Origin: Thecamonas trahens ATCC 50062 | Lineage: Eukaryota; Apusozoa; Apusomonadida; Apusomonadidae | Length of the DNA: 64,000 nucleotides | Reading direction: 5' to 3' | NCBI RefSeq assembly: GCF_000142905.1 | Contig: NW_013657671.1 | Location: 121,784 to 185,783 of the forward strand | In this document: piece after piece, positions 8,328 to 18,209 of the stretch | How positions within the stretch are numbered: position 1 is the first letter of the stretch | Layout: every line of letters begins with the position of its first letter | Made by a program: the position numbers and the translations under genes | The notes under the pieces: model-generated | The model's input: the letters and a program-made list of their open reading frames with translations, nothing else | What the model was told of the DNA's origin: nothing | Database searches by the model: none

Positions 8328-11300
8328 TTAACGCGAGAACGCCTCGGACGCCCAAGTCTTGTAGTCGTAGCCACCATCGACCTCGGGCATGACGGTCTTG
8401 AGGAACTCGACCTCCTCGGCCGGGAGCGCCTCGAGCATCTGGGCCTCGGTAATGACGTCGGCGCCGTTGGTGAGCTGCGAGAAGGCAGCCTCGATCTCCT
8501 CGAGCGAGTCGTGGTCGACGGTTCGCGAGGAGACAAAGGCAAGGAACTCATCGAGCTCGATGAGCTTGTTGCCGTTTGCGTCGGTCTTGGACATGCAGGC
8601 CTCGAGCTCGTCATCGTCCATCTCATCGCCGAGCGCCTGGAGGGCGCCCTTGAACTCGAGCTTGGTGAGAGCGCCCTTGGACGACTTGTCAAAGTGCGAG
8701 AAGACCTGGGTGAACTCGTCGATCTGCTCGGGCGAGATCTCCGACGAGGCGGCGGCAGCGATCGACGACGAGATGTCCTGGACCTTGCCGGCGGCGACGG
8801 CGACAACCTGGTCGTACTCGACGCGGAGGCCGTCAATGTTGTAGTTGGAGAGGGTGCGGATGCCGGCGGTGAGGAGGGCCTCGGCGGCGTTCTCGGCGGC
8901 AACGAGCTTCTCGCGGCCGGCGTTCTGGCACTCGTCAAGAATGGCCTTGGCAGCAGTCAGCTGGGCCTCCAGCTCACCCTCGGGCGGCTGGTTGAGCTCG
9001 GCCATCTTGGCCGACTGCCAGCCGTCGAGCTCGGTGGCTGCGGCGTCAAAGGCGTCGCGGAGCTTCTGGTCGCCCTCCTGCTTCGACTTGGCGGCCGCGA
9101 GCGCCTCGGCGCGCTCGTCGATCTTGCCGGTCGCAGCCTCCCACTTGGCCTGGACCTCGGCGACCGGGAAGCCGCCAAAGTCGTCCTGCCCGGCCTCAGT
9201 CAGCTGGGCCGCGAGCTCCTGGCACTTGGCGTACGCCGCCTCCTGCGCCTCGCGGTCGGCCACGGCGGCGTCAAACTCGGTCTGCTGCTCGGCCACGGCC
9301 TCGATGGTCTCGAGCTCCGAGAGCTCCTCCGACACGGCCTCCTCGAGGTTGTCGAGCCACACGTTGACGGCCTGGGCCGCCGACACGTAGTCGATGCGCA
9401 GCGTCTCGAGCCGCTCCTTCTCGGCCGACTCGGCAGCCTGGGCCGCCGCGCGCTCCGCCAGCGCCTTCTCGTCCTTAAGGTTCTCGATGGACGAGTTGAC
9501 AATGGTGGTGTAGAGCGCCTTCTTCTTCTCCAGCTGCGACATCGAGTACTCGGTGTGCTTGTTGCCGGTCACACCCAGCGCCGAGACCTCGGCGTCGAGG
9601 GCCTCGACCGGGGCAAAGGCCTCGGCGAGCGGGGCGCCGTCGGCGTAGAGGGCCTCGGTCGCTGCGATGCGCGCGTCGATGTCCTCATCGTCGACCTCGT
9701 CGACGGCCTTGGTCTGGGCGTCGGCCCACTCGACAAAGGCCTGCGCAGCCTCGCCAAACTCGACGCACTTGGCCTCGATCTGGTTCTGCCGCTCGAGCTC
9801 GGCCTCGAGTGCCGTCCGCCGCGCCGCAATGGCCTCCACCAGCGAGGCGTGCTCGTTGGCGATGTCGTCGACCGTCACGTTGGTCGTCGCGGTCGTCCCG
9901 AGCTCCTCGAGCTTGGCCGCCGCCGCGAGCACCTCGTCACGCTTCGAGTCGTTCGAGCCTGAGACCTGCTCGTCGTCGGCATCGAGCGCCGCGGCGTACG
10001 CCTCGACCTCCTCGAGGTTCGAGCCAAACTCGTGGGTCGTCACCGTGTCGAGCATGTCGCGGACCCAGCGGATGTAGTCGGACGCGCCCTTGGCAAACGC
10101 CACACGGGCAGCCTCCTTGGCCTGCTCCGACTCGAGCGCAGCCTGCAGCGTCTCCTGCTTCTCGGCAGCCATGCCCGCGAGCGCCTCGAACCGCTCCGAC
10201 GCCTCCTGTGCCTTGTCGTTGACAGCTTCGACCTCGGCGTACTCGAGCTCGGCGAGCTTGGCCGCCACGTCGAGGAGCTTGTCCTTGGCGGCAGCCTTCT
10301 TCTCGTAGTCCTTGTTAAAGGCGTCAAGCACCACAAGCTGAACCTGGGCAGCCGTCACCGAGCCGGTGGCGGCCTCGGCGCCGAGGTACTCCTCCTTGCG
10401 GTCGATCCAGCCGAGGACCTCGGTTGCGTCGCCATCAAACTGGCGGACGAGCGAGGCAATCTGCTCCTGCCGGTCAAGCTCGGCCATGAGGGCCGTGCCG
10501 CGCGCCTCCTCGGCCGCCACCAGCGCCGCCCACTTGGAGCCGATCGTCTCGAGCGAGAACTCGGCCGGCGGCGCAAACGGCGGCCGGTTGTGCTCCGACG
10601 CGGAGAGGATGGTGTCGAGCTGCGAGGCAAGGGCCTCGATCTCGGTCTTGAGCCCGGCCTTGGCGCCCTTCTCGCCCGTCCGGTACGCGTTGAACTCGGC
10701 CACGCCAGCACGCGCGTCGTCAAGGCTCCCACCGCTCACCACCTCGACCTCGAGCTTGGGCGTTGTCTCGTCGATCCAGGCAACGAGCTCCTCAGCACGC
10801 GAGGTGTAGTCCTTCTTGAGCCGCTCCTCCTCCTCGAGCTCGTACAGGTAGTTGCGAACGTACACCTTGTGGTGTCCGAGCTTCCCGCGGAGCTGCGCAA
10901 GCGTCAGCGTCGTGTGCGGGTTCGAGGTGATCCGCAGCGCGCGCGCCTCGGCGTCAATCGCCGCAACCTTGGCCAGCTCGGCCTCGGCCGGCTCGCCCGC
11001 CGCGTACTCGGCCTTGACGGCCTCGGCCACCGCGTCCGGCTCTCCCTCGGCCGCGTCGACCGTGGTCCGCTGCGCGCCGAGGTAGTCGACAAACGCCTGC
11101 GCGGCCTCGGCAAACTCGATGCGCTTCGCTTCCATCGCCTCCTGGCGCTCGAGCTCGGCCGCATACGCCTCGCGCCGCGCCTCGATCGCTGCGTCCACAG
11201 ACGCGCCGGCGGCCACTGTGTCGTCGACAGTCAGCGGCGTGTACTTGTTGTCGGTCACACCAAGCTCAGCAAGCTCGGCAGCCACGGCCTGGATGGCCTC

Positions 11301-12962
11301 CAGCTGCTCCGTCGACTGGCCCGAAATCTCGGCGTCAGACGCGTCGAGCGTCGCCTCGTAGCCACGCACTGACTCGAGGTCGTTCCCGCCAAACGTCGTG
11401 TCCGAGAGCGCAATCTTCGAGCTGTGGCAGAACTTCATGTATGCCTTGGCCTTCTCGGCAAACTCCTTCCGCTTGGCGTCCTTCAGCTCCTCGCGCTCCA
11501 CGCACTCCCACAGGTAGTCAGACTTGGCCTTGGCAAGGCCCTTCTGCTCCTCCGCCGCCGCGTTGAGCGCGTCCACCCGCGCCTGCACCGCGTCAGACTC
11601 GGCGTAGTTGAGCGCCACAATCTCCGCGCCGAGGTCGTTGACAACCTGCAGCCGCGGCACGGCCTTCTTGGCTTCACCCTCGTACGCATCGTAGATCTTG
11701 AGCGCAGAACGCGCCGCAGCCATCGTGTCAATGTCCTCGCGCAGGTTGAGGTAGTTGGCCTTCTCGTCGTTCCACTTCTCGAGTGCAGCCGCCTTGCGGT
11801 TGAACCGGCCCACGAGGTTGGCCACCTTCTCCAGCCGCGCCTTCTCGGCACGGAGCGCCGCCAGCCGGAGCCGCTCAGCCTCCTCGAGCGCGTCCCACAG
11901 CTCCTGCAGCTTCTCGGGCGTGTTGCCGTCCTCGGGCACCCATGCAGGCCGGTTCGCCTGCTTGAGCTTGAGCGCAAGGCTCTGCATCAGCGCCTCGAGG
12001 TCAAGCTTCTCCGCAGACTTGGGCGGCTTCTCGTTGGCCTTGTACTCGCCGAGCTCGTCGAGCTTGGCAATCGCGTCCTCGACCGTCCCATCGCACTCCA
12101 TCCCGTTAAAGTGGTCCGTCTTGTCCGAGATCCACTGCGCAAGCGCAGCAGCCCGCGCCGCGTAGTCCTCCTTCAGCGCGTCGTTGGCCCGCGTCAGCTC
12201 GATGAGCTTGTTGATCCGCCGCGCCGCAGTCTCGCCCTTGGAGCCCGCCGCAAAGTACTTGTAGTACTGCGAGACATACGTCATCACAGACCGCTCGTCT
12301 GGCTTCTCAGACTCGACCATGTCCGCCACGTCGAGGAACCGCGGAATGCCGAGCTGCTCCTCCGCAACAGAGAACGCAAGCTCGAGGTTCTCCGCGTCGT
12401 TGCCGGCAGAGAGCGTCTCGTACGGGATGAGGTTCGGCTTGTGCGCGTGAATGATGGCGCAGAACGCAAGCCCGTTCTTCCACGACCGGTGGAAATTGGT
12501 AATGTCCACGTTGTCGTACTTTTTCGTCTTCTTCTGGCACCAAAGCAGGAGCGCGTCCTTGGCGTTGAGCTCCTCCTCGGAAATGTCCGCAATGTCGAAC
12601 TTCTGGATAATCGTCCAGATCATACCCAGAATGAGCTTCAGGTTGCAGTCCACCACGTCCTCGGCAGAAATCGAGTCCAGCCGACACCGCGTGTTGAGCA
12701 GCTCGAGCGCGAGCGACACGTTCTGGATCTTCATGATCCGGAGCTTGCACTTCTTGATCGGCTTGGCAGAGACCTTGTCGCCCGAAAGCACCTCCGCGAG
12801 CGTGATCAGCAGGAGTCCGTTCTCAAAGTCCTTCTCCAGGTCCTCGAGCGTCGCGCCCACCTTGTTCAAGTGCAGCTGCACCCACTTGGTGAACGACTTC
12901 TGCTGCATGCGGATCCATGTCGTGTCCGCGATCTTCCACCCGGAAGCAGAGGTACCAGCCAT
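8328..12962 (-). CDS. Giant alpha-actinin-like protein (CH-CH, long rod, EF-hands)
   Basis: 1,544 residues from the ATG at 12962. The N-terminus has tandem calponin-homology domains at about 12-118 and 127-232, strongly actinin-like and expected to bind F-actin. A very long helical rod follows (about 250-1390). The C-terminus has two EF-hands with plausible calcium loops (DKSSKGALTKLE and DANGNKLIELDE) and an EF-hand-like Ca-insensitive module at the end. Typical alpha-actinins have about 900 residues and four spectrin repeats. The rod here contains a large internal duplication: segments near residues 410-840 reappear about 458 residues later with recognisable identity. It is probably a cortical actin cross-linker with an extended spacer. 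No intron is needed. The family call is secure; rod-repeat boundaries are approximate. Confidence 0.93.
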   Translation of the reverse strand: MAGTSASGWKIADTTWIRMQQKSFTKWVQLHLNKVGATLEDLEKDFENGLLLITLAEVLSGDKVSAKPIKKCKLRIMKIQNVSLALELLNTRCRLDSISAEDVVDCNLKLILGMIWTIIQKFDIADISEEELNAKDALLLWCQKKTKKYDNVDITNFHRSWKNGLAFCAIIHAHKPNLIPYETLSAGNDAENLELAFSVAEEQLGIPRFLDVADMVESEKPDERSVMTYVSQYYKYFAAGSKGETAARRINKLIELTRANDALKEDYAARAAALAQWISDKTDHFNGMECDGTVEDAIAKLDELGEYKANEKPPKSAEKLDLEALMQSLALKLKQANRPAWVPEDGNTPEKLQELWDALEEAERLRLAALRAEKARLEKVANLVGRFNRKAAALEKWNDEKANYLNLREDIDTMAAARSALKIYDAYEGEAKKAVPRLQVVNDLGAEIVALNYAESDAVQARVDALNAAAEEQKGLAKAKSDYLWECVEREELKDAKRKEFAEKAKAYMKFCHSSKIALSDTTFGGNDLESVRGYEATLDASDAEISGQSTEQLEAIQAVAAELAELGVTDNKYTPLTVDDTVAAGASVDAAIEARREAYAAELERQEAMEAKRIEFAEAAQAFVDYLGAQRTTVDAAEGEPDAVAEAVKAEYAAGEPAEAELAKVAAIDAEARALRITSNPHTTLTLAQLRGKLGHHKVYVRNYLYELEEEERLKKDYTSRAEELVAWIDETTPKLEVEVVSGGSLDDARAGVAEFNAYRTGEKGAKAGLKTEIEALASQLDTILSASEHNRPPFAPPAEFSLETIGSKWAALVAAEEARGTALMAELDRQEQIASLVRQFDGDATEVLGWIDRKEEYLGAEAATGSVTAAQVQLVVLDAFNKDYEKKAAAKDKLLDVAAKLAELEYAEVEAVNDKAQEASERFEALAGMAAEKQETLQAALESEQAKEAARVAFAKGASDYIRWVRDMLDTVTTHEFGSNLEEVEAYAAALDADDEQVSGSNDSKRDEVLAAAAKLEELGTTATTNVTVDDIANEHASLVEAIAARRTALEAELERQNQIEAKCVEFGEAAQAFVEWADAQTKAVDEVDDEDIDARIAATEALYADGAPLAEAFAPVEALDAEVSALGVTGNKHTEYSMSQLEKKKALYTTIVNSSIENLKDEKALAERAAAQAAESAEKERLETLRIDYVSAAQAVNVWLDNLEEAVSEELSELETIEAVAEQQTEFDAAVADREAQEAAYAKCQELAAQLTEAGQDDFGGFPVAEVQAKWEAATGKIDERAEALAAAKSKQEGDQKLRDAFDAAATELDGWQSAKMAELNQPPEGELEAQLTAAKAILDECQNAGREKLVAAENAAEALLTAGIRTLSNYNIDGLRVEYDQVVAVAAGKVQDISSSIAAAASSEISPEQIDEFTQVFSHFDKSSKGALTKLEFKGALQALGDEMDDDELEACMSKTDANGNKLIELDEFLAFVSSRTVDHDSLEEIEAAFSQLTNGADVITEAQMLEALPAEEVEFLKTVMPEVDGGYDYKTWASEAFSR

Positions 12963-13905
12963 CTTCTTCTGTACATGTCGCGCCACAACCCCTCCTCACA
13001 ATCGTGAGTCTTCCCCAAACACAGCCCACAGGACAGAGGCCACACTCTCGCTTGCCTGCTGCTCCATCTCCATCACAGCATCAAAAATTACGAACAAAGT
13101 TCTCGCTGCTCTCGCCACAACCCAGGCAGTCGCCGCGACCTCTCGCATTTGGGGAACTTGCGGGGGTGAAAGGGGGCCGTGGGAGCACGATGGACGACCA
13201 GGGCCAAGAAAAATAACCGCCCATCCCCCTTCCCATCCCCTTGTACTTTGTGGGTGGCCAACTTGACTTGCATGGCTCGCGACCCGGAGAGGCAGGACGG
13301 TGGTAAACGGGGGGGGGGGGGGGGAGGGGAGGGGCCACCGCTTTCAACCGAAATGCAGGCGAGGCCAACGAACACCAAAAAAAACAAACAACCATTCATT
13401 GGCCACTACCACCCAACGGCCGCTTCGGGGGAAGGAGCAGCGGAGGGGCGGAGGGGGGGGGGGGGGGAGCGTGTGTGTGGGGAACAGCCATTACGACCTC
13501 AAGTCGACCTGGCAAGGAAACAGAGCCAACAACTGCCTCGTGTGTATGTGTTGGAACTTGAGCATGGTCCTACATGCTTGCTATACTCTTCATCGCATCA
13601 TGCTTGTCGTACCGGTTCAAAATGAGAGCTGTGGTGCCCGTCGCCTTCTGGTCGGGTGAATGGCGTACTCGCCGCATTCAGCTGTTATTCTCCACCTGCA
13701 AAGCACTTTCTTGAGCACATGTGTTGCCAAACTGGCCACGTTGGGGCAGGCTGCTTACTCGCTCTTCATTTCGCCGCTATCCACCGAGTTGCCCCACCGC
13801 AGTTGAAGATATTGTCGCAGGGTCACAGTTGCCCTCAGTTGCTCGCCCAGAACGGCCCAGACGCCGGGTCCGAGGCTGAGGCCACCCAACTCGCAACATC
13901 AGACC
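12963..13905. other. Long divergent intergenic region with poly-G runs
   Basis: About 940 nt between the starts of the actinin-like and glycerate kinase genes. It holds a run of about 16 G at 13309-13324 and another of about 15 G at 13453-13467, both with G-quadruplex potential. Short open frames here are low complexity and not credible. I see no RNA gene. The GLYCTK start has a good context (gaccATGg). Confidence 0.6.
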
Positions 13906-15378
13906 ATGGCGAGCGTGGCTGCATCAGGCAGCTGTCGTGCTCAGGATGTGGCCAGGCGAGTGTTTGAGGCGGCGGTGGCTGCGGCTGACCCGCGGCAGTG
14001 CGTTGCTGATGCGCTCACAGTTGCCGGCTCTGTGCTCTCGGTGGCTCGCCCACTGGGTGGGAGCGCAAAGGAGGGCGAGGCGACGGCGGTCTCGGTTGAT
14101 CTGGCCGAGACTGGTGGCGTGGTGCTGGTGGGCGCAGGCAAGGCGGCCGTGCCGATGGCAGCGGCGGTGGTCGAGGCGCTCGGGCCTGCCCTTGACCACC
14201 TCGGCCTTCCGCTCTCGGGCCACGTGGTGACCAAGACCGGCCACTTTGTGGGTACCTCGTGGGAGGCTGTCTTTGCCGACTCGCCGGTTGCGGTAGTCGA
14301 GGCTTCTCATCCGATTCCGGATGCCGGCTCGGTGGCGGCGGCCGATGCTATTGTGGCTGCGCTCAAGGCTGCGGCGTCGGCCTCGCCGCCGCCGCTGGTC
14401 ATCAACGTTCTCTCGGGCGGCGCATCGTCACTGATGGAGTCGCCGGCAGGCCCGCTCAGCCTCGACGACGTACAGGCGACGTACGAGGCGCTCATTGGCT
14501 GCGGCGCTTCCATCGATGACATCAACGCCGTCCGCAAGCATCTGTCGGCGGTCAAGGGCGGGCGTCTGCTGGAGGCTGCGGCGCCGGCCGCCATCGTCAC
14601 GCTCGCTCTCTCGGACGTTGTCGGTGATGCGCTCGACGTCATCGGCTCGGGGCCGACCGAGGAGGACACTACATCGTTTGATGACGCCCGCGCCGTTATC
14701 GCCCGTTACAACCTCGCCAACACCTTGCCGCCGCCGGTGGTCGCTTACCTCGCCGCCGGCTCGCCAGCCAACGACACGCCGTCGCGCGCAAGCCATCCAT
14801 GCCTCTTTGCCGCCGCCACCAATGTTGTTGTCGGCTCAAACGCGCTGGCGCTGGCTGCGGCTGAGCGCACCGCCCGCGAGCTCGGCTTTGGCGTCATCGT
14901 CCTCTCGTCGCGGGTCGAGGGCGAGGCTGCCGGCGTTGCTCCTGTCTACGCCGCCCTTGCGCGGAGCATCGTCGACTCCGCGGCGCCGATCCCGGCGCCG
15001 GCGGTCGTCCTCGCCGGCGGTGAGACGACGGTGACGCTCGGAGCGGCGCCGGGCAAGGGCGGGCGGAACCAGGAGCTCGCGCTTGCCGCCGCCGTCGCCC
15101 TCGATGCGCAGCGACCGAAGCTTGATCCGGCCGCCGCCGCCCGGATCGCCATCCTCGCCGCCGGCACCGACGGCACCGACGGCCCGACCGACGCAGCTGG
15201 CGGCCTCGTCTCGTACGCTACCGTCGCCGCCGGCGACGCCGTCCTCGGGCAAGGCGCTGCCCTCGCCGCCCTCCGCACCCATGACGCCTACCCATTCCTC
15301 ACCGCCGCAGACGCTCTTGTGGTCTCGGGCCCGACCGGAACCAACGTCATGGACATCACTGCGGTAGTCGTGGCCTGA
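13906..15378 (+). CDS. GLYCTK: Glycerate kinase, class II (GLYCTK/MOFRL family)
   Basis: 490 residues, close to the family's usual length, with start context gaccATGg. It phosphorylates D-glycerate with ATP, most likely giving 2-phosphoglycerate, in serine, fructose or glyoxylate catabolism. N-terminal features: VGAGKA in the Rossmann-like domain, HPIPDAGS, LSGGASSL and the AVRKHLS-x-VKGGRL segment. The C-terminal MOFRL domain has GGETTV, GGRNQE (the conserved catalytic/binding signature), AAGTDGTDGPTDAAGG and a GPTGTNV-x-D end, all conserved. There is no obvious targeting peptide, so cytosolic. The nearest gene is a small unknown coiled-coil protein downstream on the same strand. Confidence 0.96.
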   Translation: MASVAASGSCRAQDVARRVFEAAVAAADPRQCVADALTVAGSVLSVARPLGGSAKEGEATAVSVDLAETGGVVLVGAGKAAVPMAAAVVEALGPALDHLGLPLSGHVVTKTGHFVGTSWEAVFADSPVAVVEASHPIPDAGSVAAADAIVAALKAAASASPPPLVINVLSGGASSLMESPAGPLSLDDVQATYEALIGCGASIDDINAVRKHLSAVKGGRLLEAAAPAAIVTLALSDVVGDALDVIGSGPTEEDTTSFDDARAVIARYNLANTLPPPVVAYLAAGSPANDTPSRASHPCLFAAATNVVVGSNALALAAAERTARELGFGVIVLSSRVEGEAAGVAPVYAALARSIVDSAAPIPAPAVVLAGGETTVTLGAAPGKGGRNQELALAAAVALDAQRPKLDPAAAARIAILAAGTDGTDGPTDAAGGLVSYATVAAGDAVLGQGAALAALRTHDAYPFLTAADALVVSGPTGTNVMDITAVVVA

Positions 15379-15437
15379 GTGCGCACTTGGAGCAGCCTTG
15401 GGTGTGGCGGTAGGGAGGGGGAAGAGCGTTTTGCGGT

Positions 15438-15461
15438 CACGATCGCGATCACGATCGCGCC
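15438..15461. promoter_or_regulatory. GATCGC-type palindromic element
   Basis: CACGATCGCGATCACGATCGCG lies between GLYCTK and the next plus-strand gene, about 135 nt upstream of the latter's ATG. The CGATCGCGAT core also occurs in intergenic DNA at 5241 and 61481. A role as a transcription-factor site is inferred only from recurrence and placement. Confidence 0.4.
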
Positions 15462-15596
15462 AGGTTTCGCCATTCTCAGGAAAAAGCCGCACGATACAGA
15501 TACAGGCGCACTCATACGGCGTAGCCTTGGCCCTCCCCCCACTCCACTTCCGGAAGCCGTACAGAGTGAGGCTGCGATAGGTGGCGACGGGGCAAC

Positions 15597-16139
15597 ATGA
15601 CGTTTGATTTGGAGCAGGTGCTGCACCACCGGGTGGTGCGGACGGGTGAGGCCGAGGGCGAGAGCGCGGTGCCGTCTGCAAGCGAACGGAGCGCGGCCAT
15701 TGCGGCGGCCGAGGAGGCGCTGGCGGCGGCCAAGGCAGCGCATGTGCAGGCATTGCGTGATGCCAAGACTGCGCTTGACGCCCACGAGAAGGCTCTGGCC
15801 ACCGCCGAGGCGGCGCAGGCGACGCTCGACGAGCTTGGCGCCGGCATTGAGCATCTGGAGAGCCAGCTGGCCGAGGCCACCGAGGCTGCCGCCGCAGCTG
15901 CGCCCAAAGTCAAGGCCACCGAGGCTGCCGCTGACGCCGCGGCCGACGCTGTCGACGACGCCAATGACGAGCTCGAGCGGGTCACTGCTCTGCCCGTTGG
16001 GGTCGTCTACGAGAAGGATCTGCCGCGCCCGTACCGGGTCGTTGCCCCGGCCGATCCCATCTCGCACAACACCTGCCGCGACCGCCTCTCGCTCTGGCTC
16101 AACGCGCACGGCGTCGTCATCAAGGCTGAATATGCATGA
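15597..16139 (+). CDS. Small coiled-coil protein, unknown function
   Basis: 180 residues starting MTFDLEQVLHHRVV. Residues 30-125 are Ala/Glu/Lys-rich with heptad character and should form a coiled coil. The last 45 residues are non-repetitive, contain PRPYRVV and one Cys, and look like a small folded or binding tail. No family is recognised. There is no signal peptide or transmembrane segment. Start context and codon use (G/C at third positions) support it as a real gene. It is convergent with IFT27, with about 140 nt between stops. Confidence 0.65.
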   Translation: MTFDLEQVLHHRVVRTGEAEGESAVPSASERSAAIAAAEEALAAAKAAHVQALRDAKTALDAHEKALATAEAAQATLDELGAGIEHLESQLAEATEAAAAAAPKVKATEAAADAAADAVDDANDELERVTALPVGVVYEKDLPRPYRVVAPADPISHNTCRDRLSLWLNAHGVVIKAEYA

Positions 16140-16282
16140 ATACGGGCAGGTGTGAGACTTACGGGGAAGAAAGGGAGCGTTTTCGTTCAATGGGCCTGCG
16201 CAGCAAGAGCTGCGGCGAGCGCGGCCACGCAGTGAAGCACGGCGATCGCCACAGCCGGCGTGGTAGCGGCGTCAGCAGGCGG

Positions 16283-17058
16283 CTACGACGCCAGCGCGCG
16301 CGTGGCCGAGACAAAGTCCTGGTAGTGCGAGGCGTAGGCCTCGGCAAGATGCTTAAAGGCGGCATCGACGGCCGAGGCGTCCGGCGCGGCGAGCTCGAAA
16401 AACGGATAGCGGAGCGACTTGGCGAAGTGCAAGCCGAGATCGGCATCTACAGCACGCAGATCGCTCTTGTCGGCCTTGTTGGCCACCACCATGCCGACTG
16501 CCGGCAGCGCGTTGTCGGCCGAGAGCAACTCGGCCCACTCGCGGATCCACTCAAACGAGTCGATCGAGGTCACGTCGTAGACAAAGATTAGAACGCATGT
16601 GGCGTCGACATACTCGCGCGCAAGCTCGCGGAGATACGGCTGACCAGGCGTGTCGTAGAGGAAGAACTGCACGCTAGCCGACGGCAGCTCCAGCGCCTTC
16701 TCCAACGGTGTCTTGACCTTGTGCTCCGGCACCTGCCCCGCCACCGGCGAAGCCGGCGTCGACGACGCCCCGCTGCCGTCCTCCAGCACCACCGTCCGCA
16801 GCGCGTCCACTCCTGGCAGCTCCACAGCCGATGTCATCGAGTAGTTGGATGGGAACAGTCCACCGCCCGACTGAAACACTGCCCATACATCGCCCACTGT
16901 GAGTGCCCTCCCTCCCGCCAGCCTCGCACCAGTCGCGCGCCGACCTCCTCTCCCCCCTTCCCCTCTCCCCCGCCCCCGGGGAACATACCCTGCGCAAGCG
17001 CGGTCTTGCCCACCCGAGGACCGCCCACAAGCACACACTTGCACCTCAGCGAAGCCAT
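16283..17058 (-). CDS. IFT27: IFT27/RABL4-like small GTPase (two exons)
   Basis: Read as exon 1 at 17058-16989 and exon 2 at 16878-16283, with a 110-nt GT-AG intron (donor GTATGT) between. The product is 221 residues. Exon 1 encodes MASLRCKCVLVGGPRVGKT, the P-loop; exon 2 resumes with VFQSGGGLFPSNYSMT, matching IFT27 spacing. G3 is DTPGQ and G4 is NKAD. The C-terminus (YQDFVSATRALAS) resembles the IFT27 end and lacks a prenylation cysteine, as expected. It has a 30-residue insert before G3 compared with animal proteins. IFT27 pairs with IFT25 in the IFT-B complex and helps export BBSome cargo from cilia, so the organism is ciliated. The longer unspliced frame to 17197 is intron plus 5' flank. 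Confidence 0.9.
16879..16988 (-). other. Intron of IFT27
   Basis: 110 nt, donor GTATGT, acceptor GCAG, phase 1. A second in-phase acceptor (CACAG) lies 18 nt further upstream and would add six residues after the P-loop helix. GTPase spacing favours the acceptor chosen. Confidence 0.85.
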
Positions 17059-17369
17059 TCCTGACAAAGTGTGGTTGAGTTGGGTGTGGAGAAGTCGGGG
17101 TTGGGTTCCGGGGTCGGGGTCGGGTCGAACGTCGGGTCTGCGGTTGGCGCGTGGGGGAGGGGGGGGGGGGGGCGGACGGAGGGGGAGGGATCGACAAACA
17201 GTACGTCTGGTTGCAACATCATCATCAACGCCAACAGACTTGCGAGTTTCTTTGATCTGCTCTCTCGCTATTGAGGCAACATCGGTCGGCGATGTTGAGC
17301 AGTGCCGCTGGCACTGATCGTGATGTCGCGCAAAAGGTACAGCCCACAACGCGACGTCTGACTCTGTCG
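17059..17369. other. Intergenic region between IFT27 and the F-box-like gene
   Basis: About 310 nt with a G-run around 17159-17172 and GTCGGGTT-like G-rich repeats. It must contain the IFT27 promoter. Nothing else is recognised. Confidence 0.55.
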
Positions 17370-18209
17370 TCACACGCTGGAGTGACTCCGGCTTAGGGCA
17401 TAGCTGGCTAAATCAAGGCCATCAACAAAGTCTTGTTGTGCGAGTAGCCAGGCTACGACCTCTTTGCGCCCGTTTGCGGCCGCCAAGGTCAGGCACGCCT
17501 GGCGATCGTCGGCCGAGCACGAGAGCGCCGAAAGCAGCGATTGCACCACGGCGAGACTCCCGAGGCGGCATCCACTCTTTAGCGCGCAGATCAAGCGCTG
17601 TCCGGTGAAGCCATCGCAAACAACATTGCTGCTCACCATCACATGGCACACCACGCTCGTCATGCCGTGATCGGCGGCGGCCTCGACGATGGCTACTTTG
17701 TCAACGTAGCTTCCGACCGAGTGGAGCCGCACCACTAGATCCAACACAGTCTGCTCCGGTAGACCGCCGACAATGGCGGCAACAACAAGCGGGACCGAGT
17801 CAAGACCGTAGTACCTGTCCTTCAACAGCATCTCGTCCGGAAAGATGCCCAGCCTGCCCCCAGCAGCGGCGACGGCCTCGACCAGCCACCACCACGCCTC
17901 GCTCTCCGGCTCGGCGACGGCGCTGGCCATCATCGGCTCGACCCACACGGCATCCTCCCAGTACCAGTCGTTGGTGGCAATATCATCGGCCTCGCTTCTC
18001 AGCGCCATCCGTGCTCCACGCCACAAGCCGTTCGCCACGCAAGCACCGATGCCGAGCAGCGCCGCCGCCCTTGCCCGCGACCAATCATCCCCAAGCAGCG
18101 CACACGCTGCCTTCTTGCATGTCATAGCCCACGCAAGCACATCCTCCGCCGTAAGCACGCCAGTCTCGTACGCCACCACATGAAAGATCTCCTTGGGAAG
18201 CGCCTCCAT
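17370..18209 (-). CDS. F-box-like protein with ankyrin-like helices
   Basis: 279 residues from the ATG at 18209; the extension to 18245 starts at GTG. The N-terminus MEALPKEIFHVVAYETG, followed by a Leu-rich segment ending in TCK and W, resembles an F-box (LP-x-E-I...), which would bind SKP1 in an SCF ubiquitin ligase. The remainder is helical, with repeated A-A-x-x-G and W-L-L elements reminiscent of degenerate ankyrin repeats, typical of protist and giant-virus-like F-box/ankyrin proteins. Motifs are weak, so the call is tentative. It is divergent from the amino-acid transporter gene. Confidence 0.6.
   Translation of the reverse strand: MEALPKEIFHVVAYETGVLTAEDVLAWAMTCKKAACALLGDDWSRARAAALLGIGACVANGLWRGARMALRSEADDIATNDWYWEDAVWVEPMMASAVAEPESEAWWWLVEAVAAAGGRLGIFPDEMLLKDRYYGLDSVPLVVAAIVGGLPEQTVLDLVVRLHSVGSYVDKVAIVEAAADHGMTSVVCHVMVSSNVVCDGFTGQRLICALKSGCRLGSLAVVQSLLSALSCSADDRQACLTLAAANGRKEVVAWLLAQQDFVDGLDLASYALSRSHSSV

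Noticed and set aside
8262-9962. 566-codon plus-strand open frame
   Set aside because: Antisense shadow of the actinin-like gene; Leu/Gly/Arg-rich, no homology, GTG/ATG start inside the 3' flank.
10032-13007. Further long plus-strand frames over the actinin gene (10032-11372, 11424-13007)
   Set aside because: Same reason: high GC3 removes stops on the opposite strand. The CH and EF-hand domains lie on the minus strand.
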